64,000 nt of DNA from assembly GCA_004794655.1 (NCBI GenBank), contig SMMW01000033.1, forward strand, positions 4,313,501 to 4,377,500. The letters run 5' to 3'. Shown one piece after another: positions 35,215 to 46,860 of this stretch. The position numbers and the translations under genes are program-made. A model generated the notes under the pieces. It had not been told where the DNA came from. It did not search any database and saw only the letters and a list, made by a program, of their open reading frames with translations. This DNA comes from Marisa cornuarietis (Eukaryota > Mollusca > Gastropoda > Architaenioglossa > Ampullariidae). The stretch's first letter is position 1, and every line of letters starts with the position of its first letter.

Positions 35215-36075
35215 ATGTTGTCTTTAGTGTACATGGAGTTGTTCTTTGGAGATCTTGGCAACACAGTTTTCTTTGCAGGATCTTGTCAGGAATTTTTGAT
35301 TCCTAGGCCATAATTTAAATCATCAATAGCATGTGAAGCTTGAACATATTTAAGATAAGATTTGAGCTGGTGTTGGATAAATCTTGCCACATTTAAAAAA
35401 TATATTTAAGTAAAAGCACAAACAGCCACAAGATGTCGTTTAGGAAGACTTGTTGAAGCCATCTGCACACCATGTCTTATGGTAAATAACAAACTGGCTG
35501 AGAATTAAGAAGACAGACAACAAAGACAATTTGTTTATTGTTTATGAACATGACAAATGTAGTATATTATTTTGCAGCTAGCAGAAGCATTGCTTTTTGA
35601 GTACTTTTGATGACATTCTTTCTGTAGCAGTTAAAACAGTATCAGTGCTGTTTTAATGAACCAAACAGAAAAGATGAGCTTTTGTTATTGTAATTCAGTA
35701 TGAATTAGTCTTTTTCTTCAAAATTATCTTTAAAATCTAGAGATTTTTGATACAATTTTCAGCTTGGTGTACCACACGAGTTGGAGCTGAATGCTATATA
35801 TTGAGTAAAGGAAGTGTAATGTTCATAAAACCTGTCAGTTTTCACATACACTACAATGGAGTATTTTTGATAATCCACCTTGATTTCTTTTCAATTTTCC
35901 AGTCATCAGATTTTCCTGTGATAGAAAAGAAATAAAGTGTTTTTGCTGTGACAGTATTTCTTGTGTAAGCTTTGTCATTACGGTATTATTATCTTGTTCA
36001 GTATTACTTTTAATTTTCTTCTCCTTGTAATAAATCATGAGGAGTAGCATTCAATAAAGAATTATTCATATAAAA
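35215..36075 (+). terminator. 3' UTR and poly(A) signal of the EF-hand gene
   Basis: No further coding exon follows the TAA at 35212-35214. The first AATAAA is at 35932-35937, and a second, in a more typical context, is at 36053-36058 with a GT-rich stretch after it. Either could end the transcript. Confidence 0.45.
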
Positions 36076-36259
36076 GTATGTGTGATGTTTTGTTTCCACT
36101 TGGATGTACGATTTAAAAGAGCATGTCTGCCAAAACAGGTTTGTTGTTGCCATTTTAAAAACAGTTGATCATCTGTTAACTACATCGAGGAATACAGTTT
36201 TTCTCATAAAATGAGTAGAGTTCAAGAGTGGATGCTGATTTTTTTTAAAACAAAAATCC

Positions 36260-36860
36260 TGATGTAACAGGGTGGGACGAGGGTAGCTTGCCCAGTCTCA
36301 CCACAATAATCAACACAACACTGAGAATAGGTTTAAGGCGAAAGCATGTACATCAGATACACATTCTCTCAATTGCTTGGTGGGGCGATGCTCCCACCTC
36401 TGAGCTCTCCTTCCAACTCCCTTGCACCCGCATGCCACCAGCGGTACATACGTCTCCTTCCTTCGAGGATTGGGAGTAAAAAGCCTCTTTCCTTGTCTCC
36501 TTTCTTCGGGCATGTGGCCAGGTGTGGAAGTCTTCCCATTGGTTCTTTCGCTCTCGCATTTTCTCACAATACTTCTATTTCTATACCTAGCCAATCGTGC
36601 ATCGGTTTACAGGCGATCCACGTAGTGTCGCTACACACTCCCTGGCCTATGCATAACCTATCAATCCTGACTAAACTGATCACCCCCAGCGCGACGCTCG
36701 TCTGGCTTCATCGCTCAGCACCGACGACCAGTCTGTAGCAATGAAAACAAACGCTATTGTCCGGGCTAAGTGTACCGGTCTTCCAATTAACGGTCTACCC
36801 CCTAGGCAACACTCAGTGGTCTTCCTTACATAACCGGCCCAGTGTATGTCACCTACCTCT
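36260..36860. repeat. Dispersed repeat, second copy of the left-edge family
   Basis: The part at 36726-36800 ('gaccagtctgt', 'caatgaaaacaaacgct', 'ggtcttcc') matches 264-335 with substitutions. The segment is richer in G+C than its surroundings, and its open frames on both strands have no family likeness. Its superfamily is unknown. Confidence 0.5.
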
Positions 36861-37039
36861 TTTTCCCTGTGTGTGTGTGCAATGCGTGTCCTACCCCATA
36901 CTACTATACTGACATGCTGTCCAAGTTCTAGACTGCATCATCGGAGATGTTATTCTCAGAGATAAAAATGCATAAGCATATATAATTAGCTTATTGTACT
37001 TTTTTTCATTCACACTTTATTGATAATAGAATGATCATG

Positions 37040-38570
37040 TTCAACTGATCAATATTCAATCTGACACAGAAATGGGTCATGGTGGGAACATCAAAAGCCA
37101 CTGCCCAGCTGGGGATACCTATAGATCTAAAGGCTGAAGAAGTGAAAGACTTGATCATCACTACCCAGATGATGCTCCTATATCAGCCAGGTGACCCTCA
37201 TGCATATTATTCCAAAGCTTGGCGAACCACGAGCCACCCAAATCTTGCCATCGCAACGGAAGACCACCAAAATTGCTCAATGACAAGTGAAATAACTCTT
37301 GGGAGGAAGCGACCACAAGCCTATGACCCTCTCTATAGAACAGGACTAGGCCAAAGCAGAGCAAACAGAAAACTTCAAGAGCTTATATCTAAGGCATCAA
37401 CACCTAAACCTGGGACTAGGCTATCCTCAATCCACTAGCCGGGAGACCACCCCAACCCAGTGAGACCCCAGGTGGCAGACAGGAGAATAGTCTCCAGACA
37501 TGGAGGTTATATAGCTGCGAAGTAACCCTGGTTCTCCCTGGACGAATAAGCAATCGCAGAACTGGCGGTGTTCCTACTAGGACGGGCAGTGTCCTAGTAG
37601 GATGTGGTGTGACCTGTACCAAAAGGCTGACATGGAAGCAACACATTGCTATCACTGAAGGTAAGGCAACTTAGGGAAGAAGAAAACTTTATGAGAAAGC
37701 TGGATGGCACAGACGTGGTGGCGGTGGTGGCTAATGAGTAAATCCTCAAAACCGTGTATGAAGTAAATGTAAGACCACACCATGAATATATTGGCGAAAC
37801 GATTGCATGATAGCAGCCAAGACACTCCAGCAGACCCTCGACAAAGTCCAGATTCAAGCACTGAGAAAAGACACTGGAGCCACGAGAACAACATTAAAAA
37901 AGATGAAGCAGATAGCAGCAATCCTCCATCTTATCACAAGAAGAGTGCAGGGCACTAGCACAAAGCGCCAATTACAAGCAAAGAATCTAAGGAATGCCAA
38001 ATGCCTGATCTTCAGGCAGGCTCAGAAGATCAAGCTTCGTGAGAGAGACACAGGCACTGTAAAGACAGCACCATATACGACTACCTGCAGAAGTAGAGAA
38101 CCAGGTTCCGTCTCACGATCCTCCTGCCTGGGAAAAACAAAGAACCGCTTTCCAGTTTGTACCACAGTCGCCCATTCACAACCAAGGACGAACACAGCGA
38201 CTCAAGCAAGAAAACCCCGACGCTTGCCATGCTAGAAGTACTCTCAAGAAGTATGGACACGGGTTTACACAGATGCGTAAGCGACGGATACCACCCGAAA
38301 CAGAGATGGACTATACATACAGTACCGACATAGGCAGACGGTAGCCATATCAACAGGCTCTCACTGCACCAGTTACAGCGTGGAATCTCCCCTCAGAATG
38401 ATGACGGGTCAGTGTTTTTCTGACTACCTGTCGCAAAATTCAGAGTGGAAAACTGTTGGTCCATTTGAAAGCTGTCCAGCATCATGCAAACCGTCCGACA
38501 TTTATTCTCTCACACTTGAACCTTGTACTCCTGACGTTAAGTCGTGGATGATGATGATGATGATGTACGT
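37040..38570 (+). pseudogene. Decayed I/Nimb-like LINE with RNase H remnant, sense
   Basis: From 37060 a frame shows an endonuclease-like C-terminal section (HPNLAIATEDHQN). Around 37742-37860 is the RT thumb region (ILKTVYEVNVRPHHEY, then LDKVQIQALRKDTGAT). Around 38250-38370 is an RNase H start (WTRVYTDA, then VAISTGSHC). The order RT-thumb 'LDKVQ..ALR...GA' then 'VYTDgSa' is characteristic of I-group LINEs. Many stops and frame changes are present. A short (GAT)n run at 38546-38566 may be the 3' tail. Confidence 0.65.
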
Positions 38571-38778
38571 CCATTTATAATCAATGCGCAGGTATCCATT
38601 CAGAAGAATGCTCATTGCGCAGCAAAAACAGAAGAGAAGACAAAAAAATTAAAACAACACGAAACTAAAAAATTAAATAAAGACAGGAGTGGTGCTTGGT
38701 TGTTGAAGTCCGTCTTAAGTGAACATGACTAATAATATGCTAAAATTAAATGGCGACGAGACCAAGCCGCTTCTTTTG

Positions 38779-38920
38779 CAGTGGCGTAGGAACTCGGGGG
38801 GCAAGGGGGGCAGCCGCCCCCCAAAAAAAGGATGCTGGGAAGGCAAGAATGTGAACATCATTCATTGTCAGTATGGAGCTCCCCCCCCCCCCCAAAGCTG
38901 AGCATCTTCCTACGCCACTG
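38779..38920. mobile_element. hAT-like MITE, copy 1, 5-bp target duplication TTTTG
   Basis: The 142-bp element has inverted ends CAGTGGCGTAGGAA / TTCCTACGCCACTG. It is flanked by TTTTG on both sides (38774-38778 and 38921-38925). It has a G-rich left arm and a C-run near 38881-38893 as right arm. It cannot encode a protein. Confidence 0.8.
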
Positions 38921-38978
38921 TTTTGGGCTGATTTCAGTAAAGCACTTCTCATCAACGCTCCTCATCTGATACACAGAA

Positions 38979-39125
38979 CAGTGGCGTAGGAACAGGGGGG
39001 GGGGGGCAAGGGGGGCAGCCGCCCCCCAAAACAAAAGATGCTTGGAAGGCAAGAATGTGAACGTTGTTCATTGTCAACATGGAGCTTCCCCCCCCCCCAA
39101 AGCCGAGCATCTTCCTACCCCACTG
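38979..39125. mobile_element. hAT-like MITE, copy 2, 5-bp target duplication CAGAA
   Basis: Same family and same orientation as the element 58 bp upstream, with a one-base change in the right inverted repeat (CCTACCCCACTG). CAGAA flanks both ends (38974-38978 and 39126-39130), which shows an independent insertion rather than a local tandem duplication. Confidence 0.8.
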
Positions 39126-40500
39126 CAGAAATCATAGAAATCTGAGATCTGATACGATCGAGGCTTTTTTTTTTCTAATGGGAGGCAAATCAAATGTCAC
39201 TCGCATATGGTTATCACTTGTTATCTGCTTAAGAACTGTAGCTTTGAAACTCCTTTTACATCATGCCTCATCTATCTCTGCTTACAAATTATCACTGAAA
39301 ACGAATTTTAGTTGTTTTTTTCATTAACTCGTGTCTTTTGGTTGACAGTTCCTCGTGTGACTGTGTGACCGGCTACAACCAGCAGCAAATTAAAAAAGCG
39401 CGCAAAGCACATTAATTGCCTGCTGTCGAACTACACTGTAGGTGACGCTGAAATTTTGCAGGAATCTCGCAAAGCCTTAAATGTGGCCTTAAATGATATA
39501 CGTTTCACATTCCTTTTACACTGACCCAAATTAAACAACATCGCAAAGTTTCAACAATGGATTCTTTATCAACTTGACTCACAGCATCTGCCCAATACGA
39601 TCACGAAAATATCAAGCTGACACTCCCTGCCCTCCGACCTCGTCGCAAGGCCCTCAGTAGGGTATACTGTCACTATACATTTTACACACTGTAGTGCCAT
39701 TCTATAATTATTTCCGTTCTTCAGGGTCCCCGTTTCCTTTTCTCTATCGACAAGGTGAGCCTCTTATGTTTCTCTCATAATTAAGGGCTAGAAGGAAGTG
39801 ATGCAAAACAGGAAACCACTCCTACGTAATTTAAATCAAGGGATGGGGGTAAATGACGTTTATAATGGCGTATTTTGTCGAGATCTCGACAGCGCAGTCA
39901 GTTGCTATGGTGAAAACGTCCGTTCTGCCATGAACACGAATGGACAGGAAGGTAAAGGAAAGCTTTGCGACCGCAGAGAAAATTGAATCCCGAGGGATAA
40001 TGCTCACAAGTTTTGATTGTTTTTTTTCAGATTGTGTCAATCTTCATTTTCACATAACTACACCTCTGATTTGTTTTTTTTTTCCAGAATTTCCCGTGAG
40101 CAAAACCAGTTTCTTACCAGCTACAGTGACCTATGGTTCAACAGATGGATACCAGGCAGTAATAATGAAAACATTCATGGTTTTACTACTAAAGAAATGT
40201 AAACTATTATTATTTACTATCTAGAGTTAATCAAGCAATAATTTTTAGCTGGCTCATTTGGTAGCCAGTTCTTGTATATATATATATATTATAGACGCAA
40301 GAAGCTTTTATCATCGCATTCGCCGTGATATAGCCTTATTAGTTGCTGGCACGGCGTTAAACACAAACAAAAAATATCGTCGCATATCTACATCTTTTTC
40401 TAGTCATTATTGCAACGTTTTTTCTTTATTTTTGGTAGTAGCCGTGTCGATGAATGCCACGTGTAGTAACTTGCACAATTAACAGCCTAGCACACGTATA
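39126..40500. other. Intergenic region with a possible small exon pair and SINE debris
   Basis: A CpG-containing stretch at 39840-39990 includes the perfect palindrome TCGAGATCTCGA. At 39930-39951 a short ORF start (MNTNGQE) ends at a GTAAAG donor. At 40087 a strong acceptor (poly-T, CCAG) opens a frame FPVSKTSFLPATVTYGSTDG. These join in phase but no family is recognised. A (TA)n run at 40274-40288 and a SINE tail at 40325-40370 follow. Confidence 0.3.
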
Positions 40501-40815
40501 TTTTAAGGTTCTGTGGTCATCTGTTTTGAACTGGTTCCGGTCCTATCTGACCGACCGCACACAATGGTAGTTGTGGGCACGATCGACATCTTCGTTGCTG
40601 GCACGGCGTTAAACACAAACAAACAATATCATCGCATCTCTACATCTTTTTCGTTGAACTACGAAGTGCCTTAAGGCTCTGTTTTTGGGCCTATTATTCC
40701 CTGTGTACATCTGACCACTTGATTCCACCATCCGCCACTTGGGCCTGCGGTGTCACATGTATGCTGATGACACAGATGCTAGCGTCTGCCCTCGCTTCTG
40801 CAGGTCTGCACCACC

Positions 40816-40982
40816 AGAGCCGGCGTTAGAAACACGCAGGGCCCCGGGTAAATGTCTTATGCGGGGCCTTTACTTGTAAGTGTAGGCTATATACCGTACC
40901 ACAGAATCTCATTTCGCGGGGCCCCCTCAGGCGTGGGGCCTCGGGCGGTCGCCCTGCTCGCCCCACCCTAACGCCGGCTCTG
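40816..40982. mobile_element. hAT-like MITE inside the L2 relic, 8-bp target duplication GCACCACC
   Basis: Inverted ends AGAGCCGGCGTTAG and CTAACGCCGGCTCTG bound a 167-bp GC-rich element. GCACCACC is repeated exactly at 40808-40815 and 40983-40990. Eight-base duplications are a hAT feature. It cannot encode a protein. Confidence 0.8.
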
Positions 40983-41298
40983 GCACCACCATACTCCACA
41001 GCAGTATATGTGAAACGTTGTATGTCCACCAACAAATTGAAATGACAACAAAACTGAGGTCCTTCCAACAGCCTCCGCAAACAAAGTGTATGCCATGCTC
41101 TACTACCTTTTTTTCTCTGGAGTTAACATCTCTCACACCAGTGCAGTCATTGTCCACCTTTCTTGAGTTTCGCAGGCTCGGTAAAATCCAACTTTTCCTG
41201 TCAGTTTCTGCCCTTAAAAAGCAAGGGTCTGCTTTTGTGTTGTCTGGCTGAATTACTGCAACTCTCTTTTTCGTAGGTCTCCTTAAGCACCTGCTGCC

Positions 41299-42214
41299 AG
41301 GGCCGGTTCTAGGTATTTGGAGGCCCAAGGCGAAGTGAATTTGGTGGCCCCAAGTGAAATAGAAAAATAAACACCGAAAAAATATTGAGGGAAAGGGAGG
41401 GGGAGGAACAGGAGTACCCGGAGAAAACCCCCGGCGCCCAGCCCTGTGAACAGGTGTCACTTACAGAGAGATTCCCGAGACAAGATCTGAACCCAGTGCA
41501 GTGGTGACAAGCGAGTGTTTTAACCAGGGACCTAGATGAAGGTCCGTGGTTTTAACCGCTACACTGCCGGGGCCCGACCCCGCTGATTTCAAAATTAGAC
41601 TATTTATCACTCCCCGGTCGAACTTTCCAGAAACCATCCCTTTCTTTTCCCTTGGTCTGGTTACGCAGCTTCGACCTGTCCCTGACCCCATGGCGGCATA
41701 ACCCACCATCCTGATCCAAGGCCAGACGTCATCAAGTGTAAAATGTTTGAGAGCGTATGTGTGTGTGTGTGTGCGCGCGCACGCGTATAGGCGTACGACG
41801 ATTGTGCGTGAATGTCGGTACGCGTGCATACGCGTGTGATGACCGTATGTACGTATGCGAGTGTGTGTGTACGTGCATGACGGTCCTAAGAGTACAACTG
41901 TCTGGTCATGGCCTTCTCCAGTGGGTCAGGAGACTTCGTAACCGTCGATGTAACAATAGGCGGGACAGGTCAAGGCTGGCTTTTATGTACAAAGCCGGTG
42001 TGAGAAAGGGACAGTCCTGTGAACCATTCGACCTCTACCCTCTACAAAATAAAAAAAATAACACAGTTCACTACTAGAGTGCTACATATGTCTGAGATTT
42101 GATCCAAGTTTCGCAATTTTTTTCTCTAGAAATTTTTTTTTTTTTGAGTCCTGTGGGAGGCACCCAGCATTCGGAGCCCGTAGGCGGCTGCCTATGCCTA
42201 TAGAGCCGGCCCTG
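41299..42214. mobile_element. 916-bp non-autonomous DNA transposon inside the L2 relic
   Basis: The inverted ends are AGGGCCGGTTCTAG and TATAGAGCCGGCCCTG. The flanks are CTGCTGCC (41291-41298) and CTGCTGCA (42215-42222), a duplication with one mismatch. The interior holds a reverse-orientation tRNA-derived SINE (about 41401-41575) and a GT/GC microsatellite (about 41757-41785). No transposase domain was recognised. Confidence 0.75.
41401..41575 (-). mobile_element. tRNA-derived SINE of a second family, reverse orientation
   Basis: On the minus strand the head reads GGCCCCGGCAGTGTAGCGG with a B-box-like TGGGTTCAGATCTTG. It is followed by a central domain containing TTTTCTCCGGGTACTCC, a kind of conserved block known from several animal SINEs. 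It differs from the 10657-type SINE and is nested in the 41299-42214 element. Confidence 0.6.
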
Positions 42215-42700
42215 CTGCTGCACAAACTTCAGAATAATGCTCACGGACGTTCATTACTGGATAAGCGACTCAGGTTCGGTGTAAATCTCGGTTTTCCTTT
42301 AGACAGGCCTCGTGTTTCCAGTTCTTTGTTTGCATACCTCAAATAAATTCTTAAAGTAGATGTTTTGTTTTCGTAACAGAACAATCTATACCACGAGTTT
42401 CACTGGCTGCGGGTTTCATGTCCCATCGGTCAAAAGATTACTACATTGAGCTATCGTTTTCACAACCTTACCTCAGGAGTCAGGATGTGTCTGAACTACT
42501 GACGCCTTACCCCGAGCTGGTCTCTTTCGAACTGATGTTGCCTTCATTGTGCCACACAATAGATGTGAGAAATTCGTCAGATGCTTCTTTCCCCAGTTAG
42601 AAAACTCCTTTTCCATCTCAAGTCCCTCTGGAATTCTCTGCCTATTTCTGTTCAGCAGTGTCTACTTTCGAAGCTTTCAGATACAGTCTCAAAATCCAAC

Positions 42701-44280
42701 TAAAAAAAAAATATCTTGCATAATCGAGAGAACTGTTCCCCTCAGTAATCAGCCAAACACAATCGACTACTCTAGGTGTGATCATACATTCGGTAGAGTG
42801 ATTTTATTTGAGTGTGTGTGAATATTAATTTCAAAACGTAATTGAACGGCGTATTACACAATTTTTTTCAAGACACCGCAGCATTTACATTTTTTTCAAA
42901 TGTCAAGAATAACACGTTTGCATCAAGGCAATGACTGTTGGCACTTTCAGTCGAAGTAAGCATTTTCAAAAGGAGTTTAGTTATGCATGCCTGTGGCCAA
43001 AGTCAACAACGCTATGACTTGACAGTGGCTTTACTAGAAACATTATGCTCCGAACAGTATGAATTTTGCTGTTCACAAACCACAGTTATCATGCGTCGTA
43101 AGACTAGCTGACTAACAGATTAATCATTGCTTTTTTCTTTAAGCTGTTGATCATAAAAATACTGGTCTCGCAAAACACTCGGCAATCAGATATGCGAAAC
43201 AAATTTTTTTTAAATCGTACAAATTTGACCAAAAAAAAAAAAAAATCAAAAAACAAAAACGATATAATAAATTCTGAAACAGACGAAACTAAACAAGGCA
43301 AACGCAAGCAGAACGAGAATGTTTTATTTAAAATGTTCATAGTTCGACAAGCGCGAAATGTAACATACCACAAGAATAAACCTTTTATAAGTGTGCTACT
43401 TTTGTCGGTAACACCGGTTCGTCAAGGATATACCCAACAATGATGAAAAATTCACCAATAAATTTCCCTCTAAATGAACATTCTACTGAACCAGGGTAAA
43501 GCAGCTAGATATGATAAAATCACGCACCATCGGTTTCCGAGATAAGTGAGCATTTAAGTGAAACTGGGCAAAAGCCCGGCGGTTTTTCAATAAGCACAAG
43601 CACTCCTCGTGTTCCAACCATGATGTTAATGGTGCTCAGCACAAACGGGTCATGTGATACAAAGCGCACGCCTTACTGGCTCACGTGATCATTAAAGAAG
43701 GCTTCATTTTAGCGCCATGACGATTACTATTCATCTCGCGAAGAAGAAGTAGCGGGAAAGGGGTCGAAGTCGAAGGATGTGAAACTTTGAGTATCTGTAA
43801 GTAACGAATCGGGTTTTTGTCAAAAAATTGCAAGCTGCTCAAAATTTGGAAATGGTTGTTGTAAAGCAAATCATCCTGCTCGAGGTGTTGACTTAAATTT
43901 AACCCCTCTTGTCTGTTGAGTGCCTGTACAGTGAGCTAGTCGCCAAAAAGAATGACAGGTTTCTAAAATGAATGAAAATTACACTTACAGATTCGTTGTT
44001 GAAAAATCGTTTGAACCAGCCGGACTTTGTTTTGTTTTTATATGCAGAATTTTGTTTACGGTGTCATTTTCATAAGCTTCAGTTCAGCATGTCTGCCACG
44101 AGATTGTTTAGACCGAGTGCATGCAGCATTAGTTCGGCGTAAACGAGGTATCGAACAGAAGAATTTTGATTGCAAGAAAAGGATTACATATTGAATGAAT
44201 ATTCATACCAGAAGCATACACATCATGAAGGCTCAGTGTTGAATCGTGGTGACGCGAAAGGATACTACATAGGTTTTGGG
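42701..44280. other. Intergenic, no gene recognised
   Basis: AT-rich sequence with an A-run at about 43230-43245. From about 43540 onward the sequence has more CpG and could hold the promoter of the downstream TASOR-like gene, but no motif is decisive. Confidence 0.35.
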
Positions 44281-44325
44281 CTGTGCTGCAACTAATGATA
44301 GAGCTATATCACAAATCCAAGCTCG
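44281..44325 (+). other. Possible end of a non-coding first exon of the TASOR/TEX15-like gene
   Basis: A strong donor (GCTCG|GTAAGTG, at 44326) follows a stretch with no long open frame. The first coding exon of the gene begins at an acceptor (CTGTCTAG, 47211-47218) five bases before the ATG, so at least one upstream untranslated exon must exist. This is the best candidate seen; its 5' limit is unknown. Confidence 0.3.
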
Positions 44326-46019
44326 GTAAGTGAATTAATTTCATTTTCAAATTGCTGTGTAAGTCTGTGATCACCCGTAGTCAGTTTCAGCAGTGTGGAG
44401 CACAATTAGTCACGTTCATCTTCCAAAAATTAATATCAGTGTTCTTTTTTTTTTTTAGTTTGCCCTTGTCATCATCATTGCCACCGCCATGGTAGAAAAG
44501 ATGACAAAGATGAATGCAAGGATCTAAAAATAATATGAAAAAGATATATTTTTAACTGTAATTTACTCAAGTGTATGAAATGACAGAAAATCCTATTACG
44601 AGCCTATTTCTGGAGGACCTGCTCAGATGTTTGGTCTTCTGTCAACTTTAAGAAGGCATTTGACATTCTAGCATGAAGGATTGTGTCATTATGAAAACTC
44701 AGTATGAAAGCAGGCCTCATTCAAGTCATTATATCTGTACAAAAGCTGAGTGAGTGCATTTCTTCAACCAATAGACTTCTTTCAGACAATAGTGGGTGTC
44801 TATCAAGAGTTCCTGTGTTGAATATTTTTCTTTACTGATTTCAAAACTGAGCAGATTGGTGTCAATCTGTTCATGTTCATGTTGGTTTTCATAACATTGT
44901 GAATGGTAAGTTGGCTACATTATGGCCTGTCCAATAGATCTAGATCAGTGTGCTTACAGTATAGTATTGTTTACTATAAGTTGTTAAGCTGTTGCAAAGT
45001 GGCCTGTGAGACAGCGGTAAGACCATTACAGACTAATGCATGCAGAATATTACGTTTGTTGATAAAGAGGGATGGGACTGTTTTTGTCAGGACATCAGGA
45101 TGTGCATGTTGATTAATGTTCATTTTCACAGCAGGGATCCATCATGATTGAGTTAATATTACTGCTTTATTAAGGCCTTTTTTCTAACTGTAGGCCTAAA
45201 TGCCTTGTAAAATGTCTTCATGCAGGGATAAATTAAAAAAAATTGTAACTGCTTACTAGTACAACATGTTGCTTCTGGAATAAATCAGCTAATCAGATCA
45301 TATTTATTTTAAATGTATGTTTTTGATAGATGGTGCACAGTTAATATATTGCTGAATATAAATAATGGTGCCTGTTATGCTGAATAAAAATATTGATTCC
45401 GAGCAGAGCTAGATAATTTCAAAGTGACCAATTAAAAATGTGGAAACTCAAAGTGACCTGATATTTTAAATCTTTGTGCCATTATATACATTATTTATGT
45501 TGATATATAGCCTGACTTTCACAGAGTAGGATTTCAATATGCCAGACCACTTTCACTTTGCAGACATCTTCAATTACGAACATATGAGCTGCAACATATA
45601 ACTTTGTTTGCAAAGTGTTCTATCTTTTGACTGTTCTTACCACATCAGGTAGTCTGGCGAGTTATGGTTGCTAATGGAACATTTTGTTGAGTGGTTATCT
45701 GCTGACAATGTACTCATGCAACCGTCCTCTTATGGAGAGTGGCTAGCCGGTTGCTACTATCATCAGGCTGTTGATAGAGATACTGGTCTTTTCTCCATCT
45801 GAGATTGCCATGGGCAGCTACTCTTGCTTCGGAACTATGTCCACTTGAGGTGTTGATGAGGGTTTCATGCATTCTAAAGTTTTGTACTTTATGTGGACTT
45901 GAAGGATTCCGTATAGAAAACTTTGGAGATGTGTCTAGAGAGTTTGTTGGGCTATATCACTGATGAAAAGAGTAAAAGAGATAGCCCTTCCTTGTGAAGC
46001 ATCTTCCATGATTTGGAAA
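44326..46019. other. Presumed first intron, left part, no gene recognised
   Basis: AT-rich sequence with no convincing coding or repeat signal. It may include further remains of the antisense LINE at 46020-46860, but the frames are too decayed to claim. Confidence 0.3.
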
Positions 46020-46860
46020 GATTAACTGAAGCTTTCATCAATATTTTTTCTTGAATTCTGTGGAACAAAAGACTCTTGATTCAGCCAAACATGTTCCCAG
46101 CAATTTAAGAACAGGATGAAGCCTTCCATCCACATCTTGTCAAAAGCTTTTGAGATCTGTGCATTTAGCAGTGACCTATTCCTTATCTTTGGATCAGAAG
46201 CAAGGAAGATGACCAAAAACATCGGTAACAGGCTTGACGTCTTCCAAAACAGATGCCTCAGGCGCATACTAAACATCTTTTGGCCAAACACCGTCACCAA
46301 TGAAGAACTCCACCAAAGAACTGAAACCGAGTCCATCACCATGCAGGTTCAACGAAGGCCTTGGCGATGGATTGAACATGTGCTCCGCAGACAGCAGACC
46401 TCTCCAGAATCGCCCTACGATGGACTCCAGACGGCCGAAGAAACTGAGGCCGCCCAAAGGAAACCTGGAGAAGAACAGTGGAAAGGGAGATGAAAGGAAA
46501 GGGCTGGACATGGGGTCGCCTGGAGCGAGTTTCAGCCGATCGACATCAGTGGCGGGCTCTGGTTGAGGCCTTATGTGCAAATAGCACAATTGATTGATTA
46601 TTCCTTATTTTGACAGGTATTCTCCATCAACGGTGATGGTTAAGGAAGTTGGTCTTAAGTATTTCTGTTCTTCCTGTATGTTTTTTGGGGTTGTTGTTTG
46701 CTTCCAGGTGCCACATTATTTTCTTGTTAGCTATCCACTCAAAGGTCTTAGGTTTTAAGCAGTCCAATAAGCTTAGTAAGCTGATGGGTCCAGAGCTTCA
46801 CCCCTTCATTTAGGGGATGATAATGACAGTTTTTCCCTCTTTGTTGAAATAAAGTACATG
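46020..46860 (-). pseudogene. Jockey/CR1-like reverse transcriptase relic, antisense, split by another element
   Basis: On the minus strand the upstream part (about 46830-46650) reads GPISLLSLLDCLKP, then EWIANKKIMWHLEANN. This matches the 'YRPISLLSCLGK..ERIIN.RLMW.LE' start of a Jockey/CR1 RT. The downstream part (about 46176-46020) reads ISKAFDKMWMEGFI, the following conserved block. Between them a plus-strand element occupies 46187-46598. Stops and the insertion make it dead. Confidence 0.75.
46187..46598 (+). mobile_element. 5'-truncated RTE-like LINE 3' end with perfect 10-bp target duplication
   Basis: The sense frames read FGSEARKMTKNIGNRLDVFQ, then NRCLRRILNIFWPNT, then WRWIEHVLR. 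This is the RT C-terminal region common to RTE-like elements. The element ends in a short (TGAT)-type tail, as RTE elements do. TATTCCTTAT occurs at 46177-46186 and again at 46599-46608. The element therefore inserted into the antisense LINE by target-primed reverse transcription and is 5'-truncated to 412 bp. Confidence 0.88.

Larger units (their letters stand above)
40505..42700 (+). pseudogene. Decayed L2-like LINE reverse transcriptase broken by three insertions
   Basis: Sense-strand fragments appear in the order expected of an L2/CR1 reverse transcriptase. They are LNWFRSYLTDRTQ (about 40530), a frame-shifted 'GSVLGPLLFPVY'-like block and MYADDTDAS (about 40758-40785), MSTNKLK (41015-41040), and YCNSLFVGLLKHLL (41257-41297) continuing as HKLQNNAHG after 42222. 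The pieces are separated by SINE-derived sequence (about 40570-40665), a MITE (40816-40982) and a 916-bp element (41299-42214). Removing the last of these and one copy of its target duplication restores the reading frame at LKHLLHKLQ, which supports the interpretation. Confidence 0.75.

Noticed and set aside
38746..39052. Gly/Pro-rich frames across 38.7-39.1 kb
   Set aside because: They are translations of the G- and C-runs in the two MITE copies.
46116..46566. A basic 125-codon plus-strand protein
   Set aside because: It is the C-terminal region of an RTE-like reverse transcriptase inside an insertion with a 10-bp target duplication.
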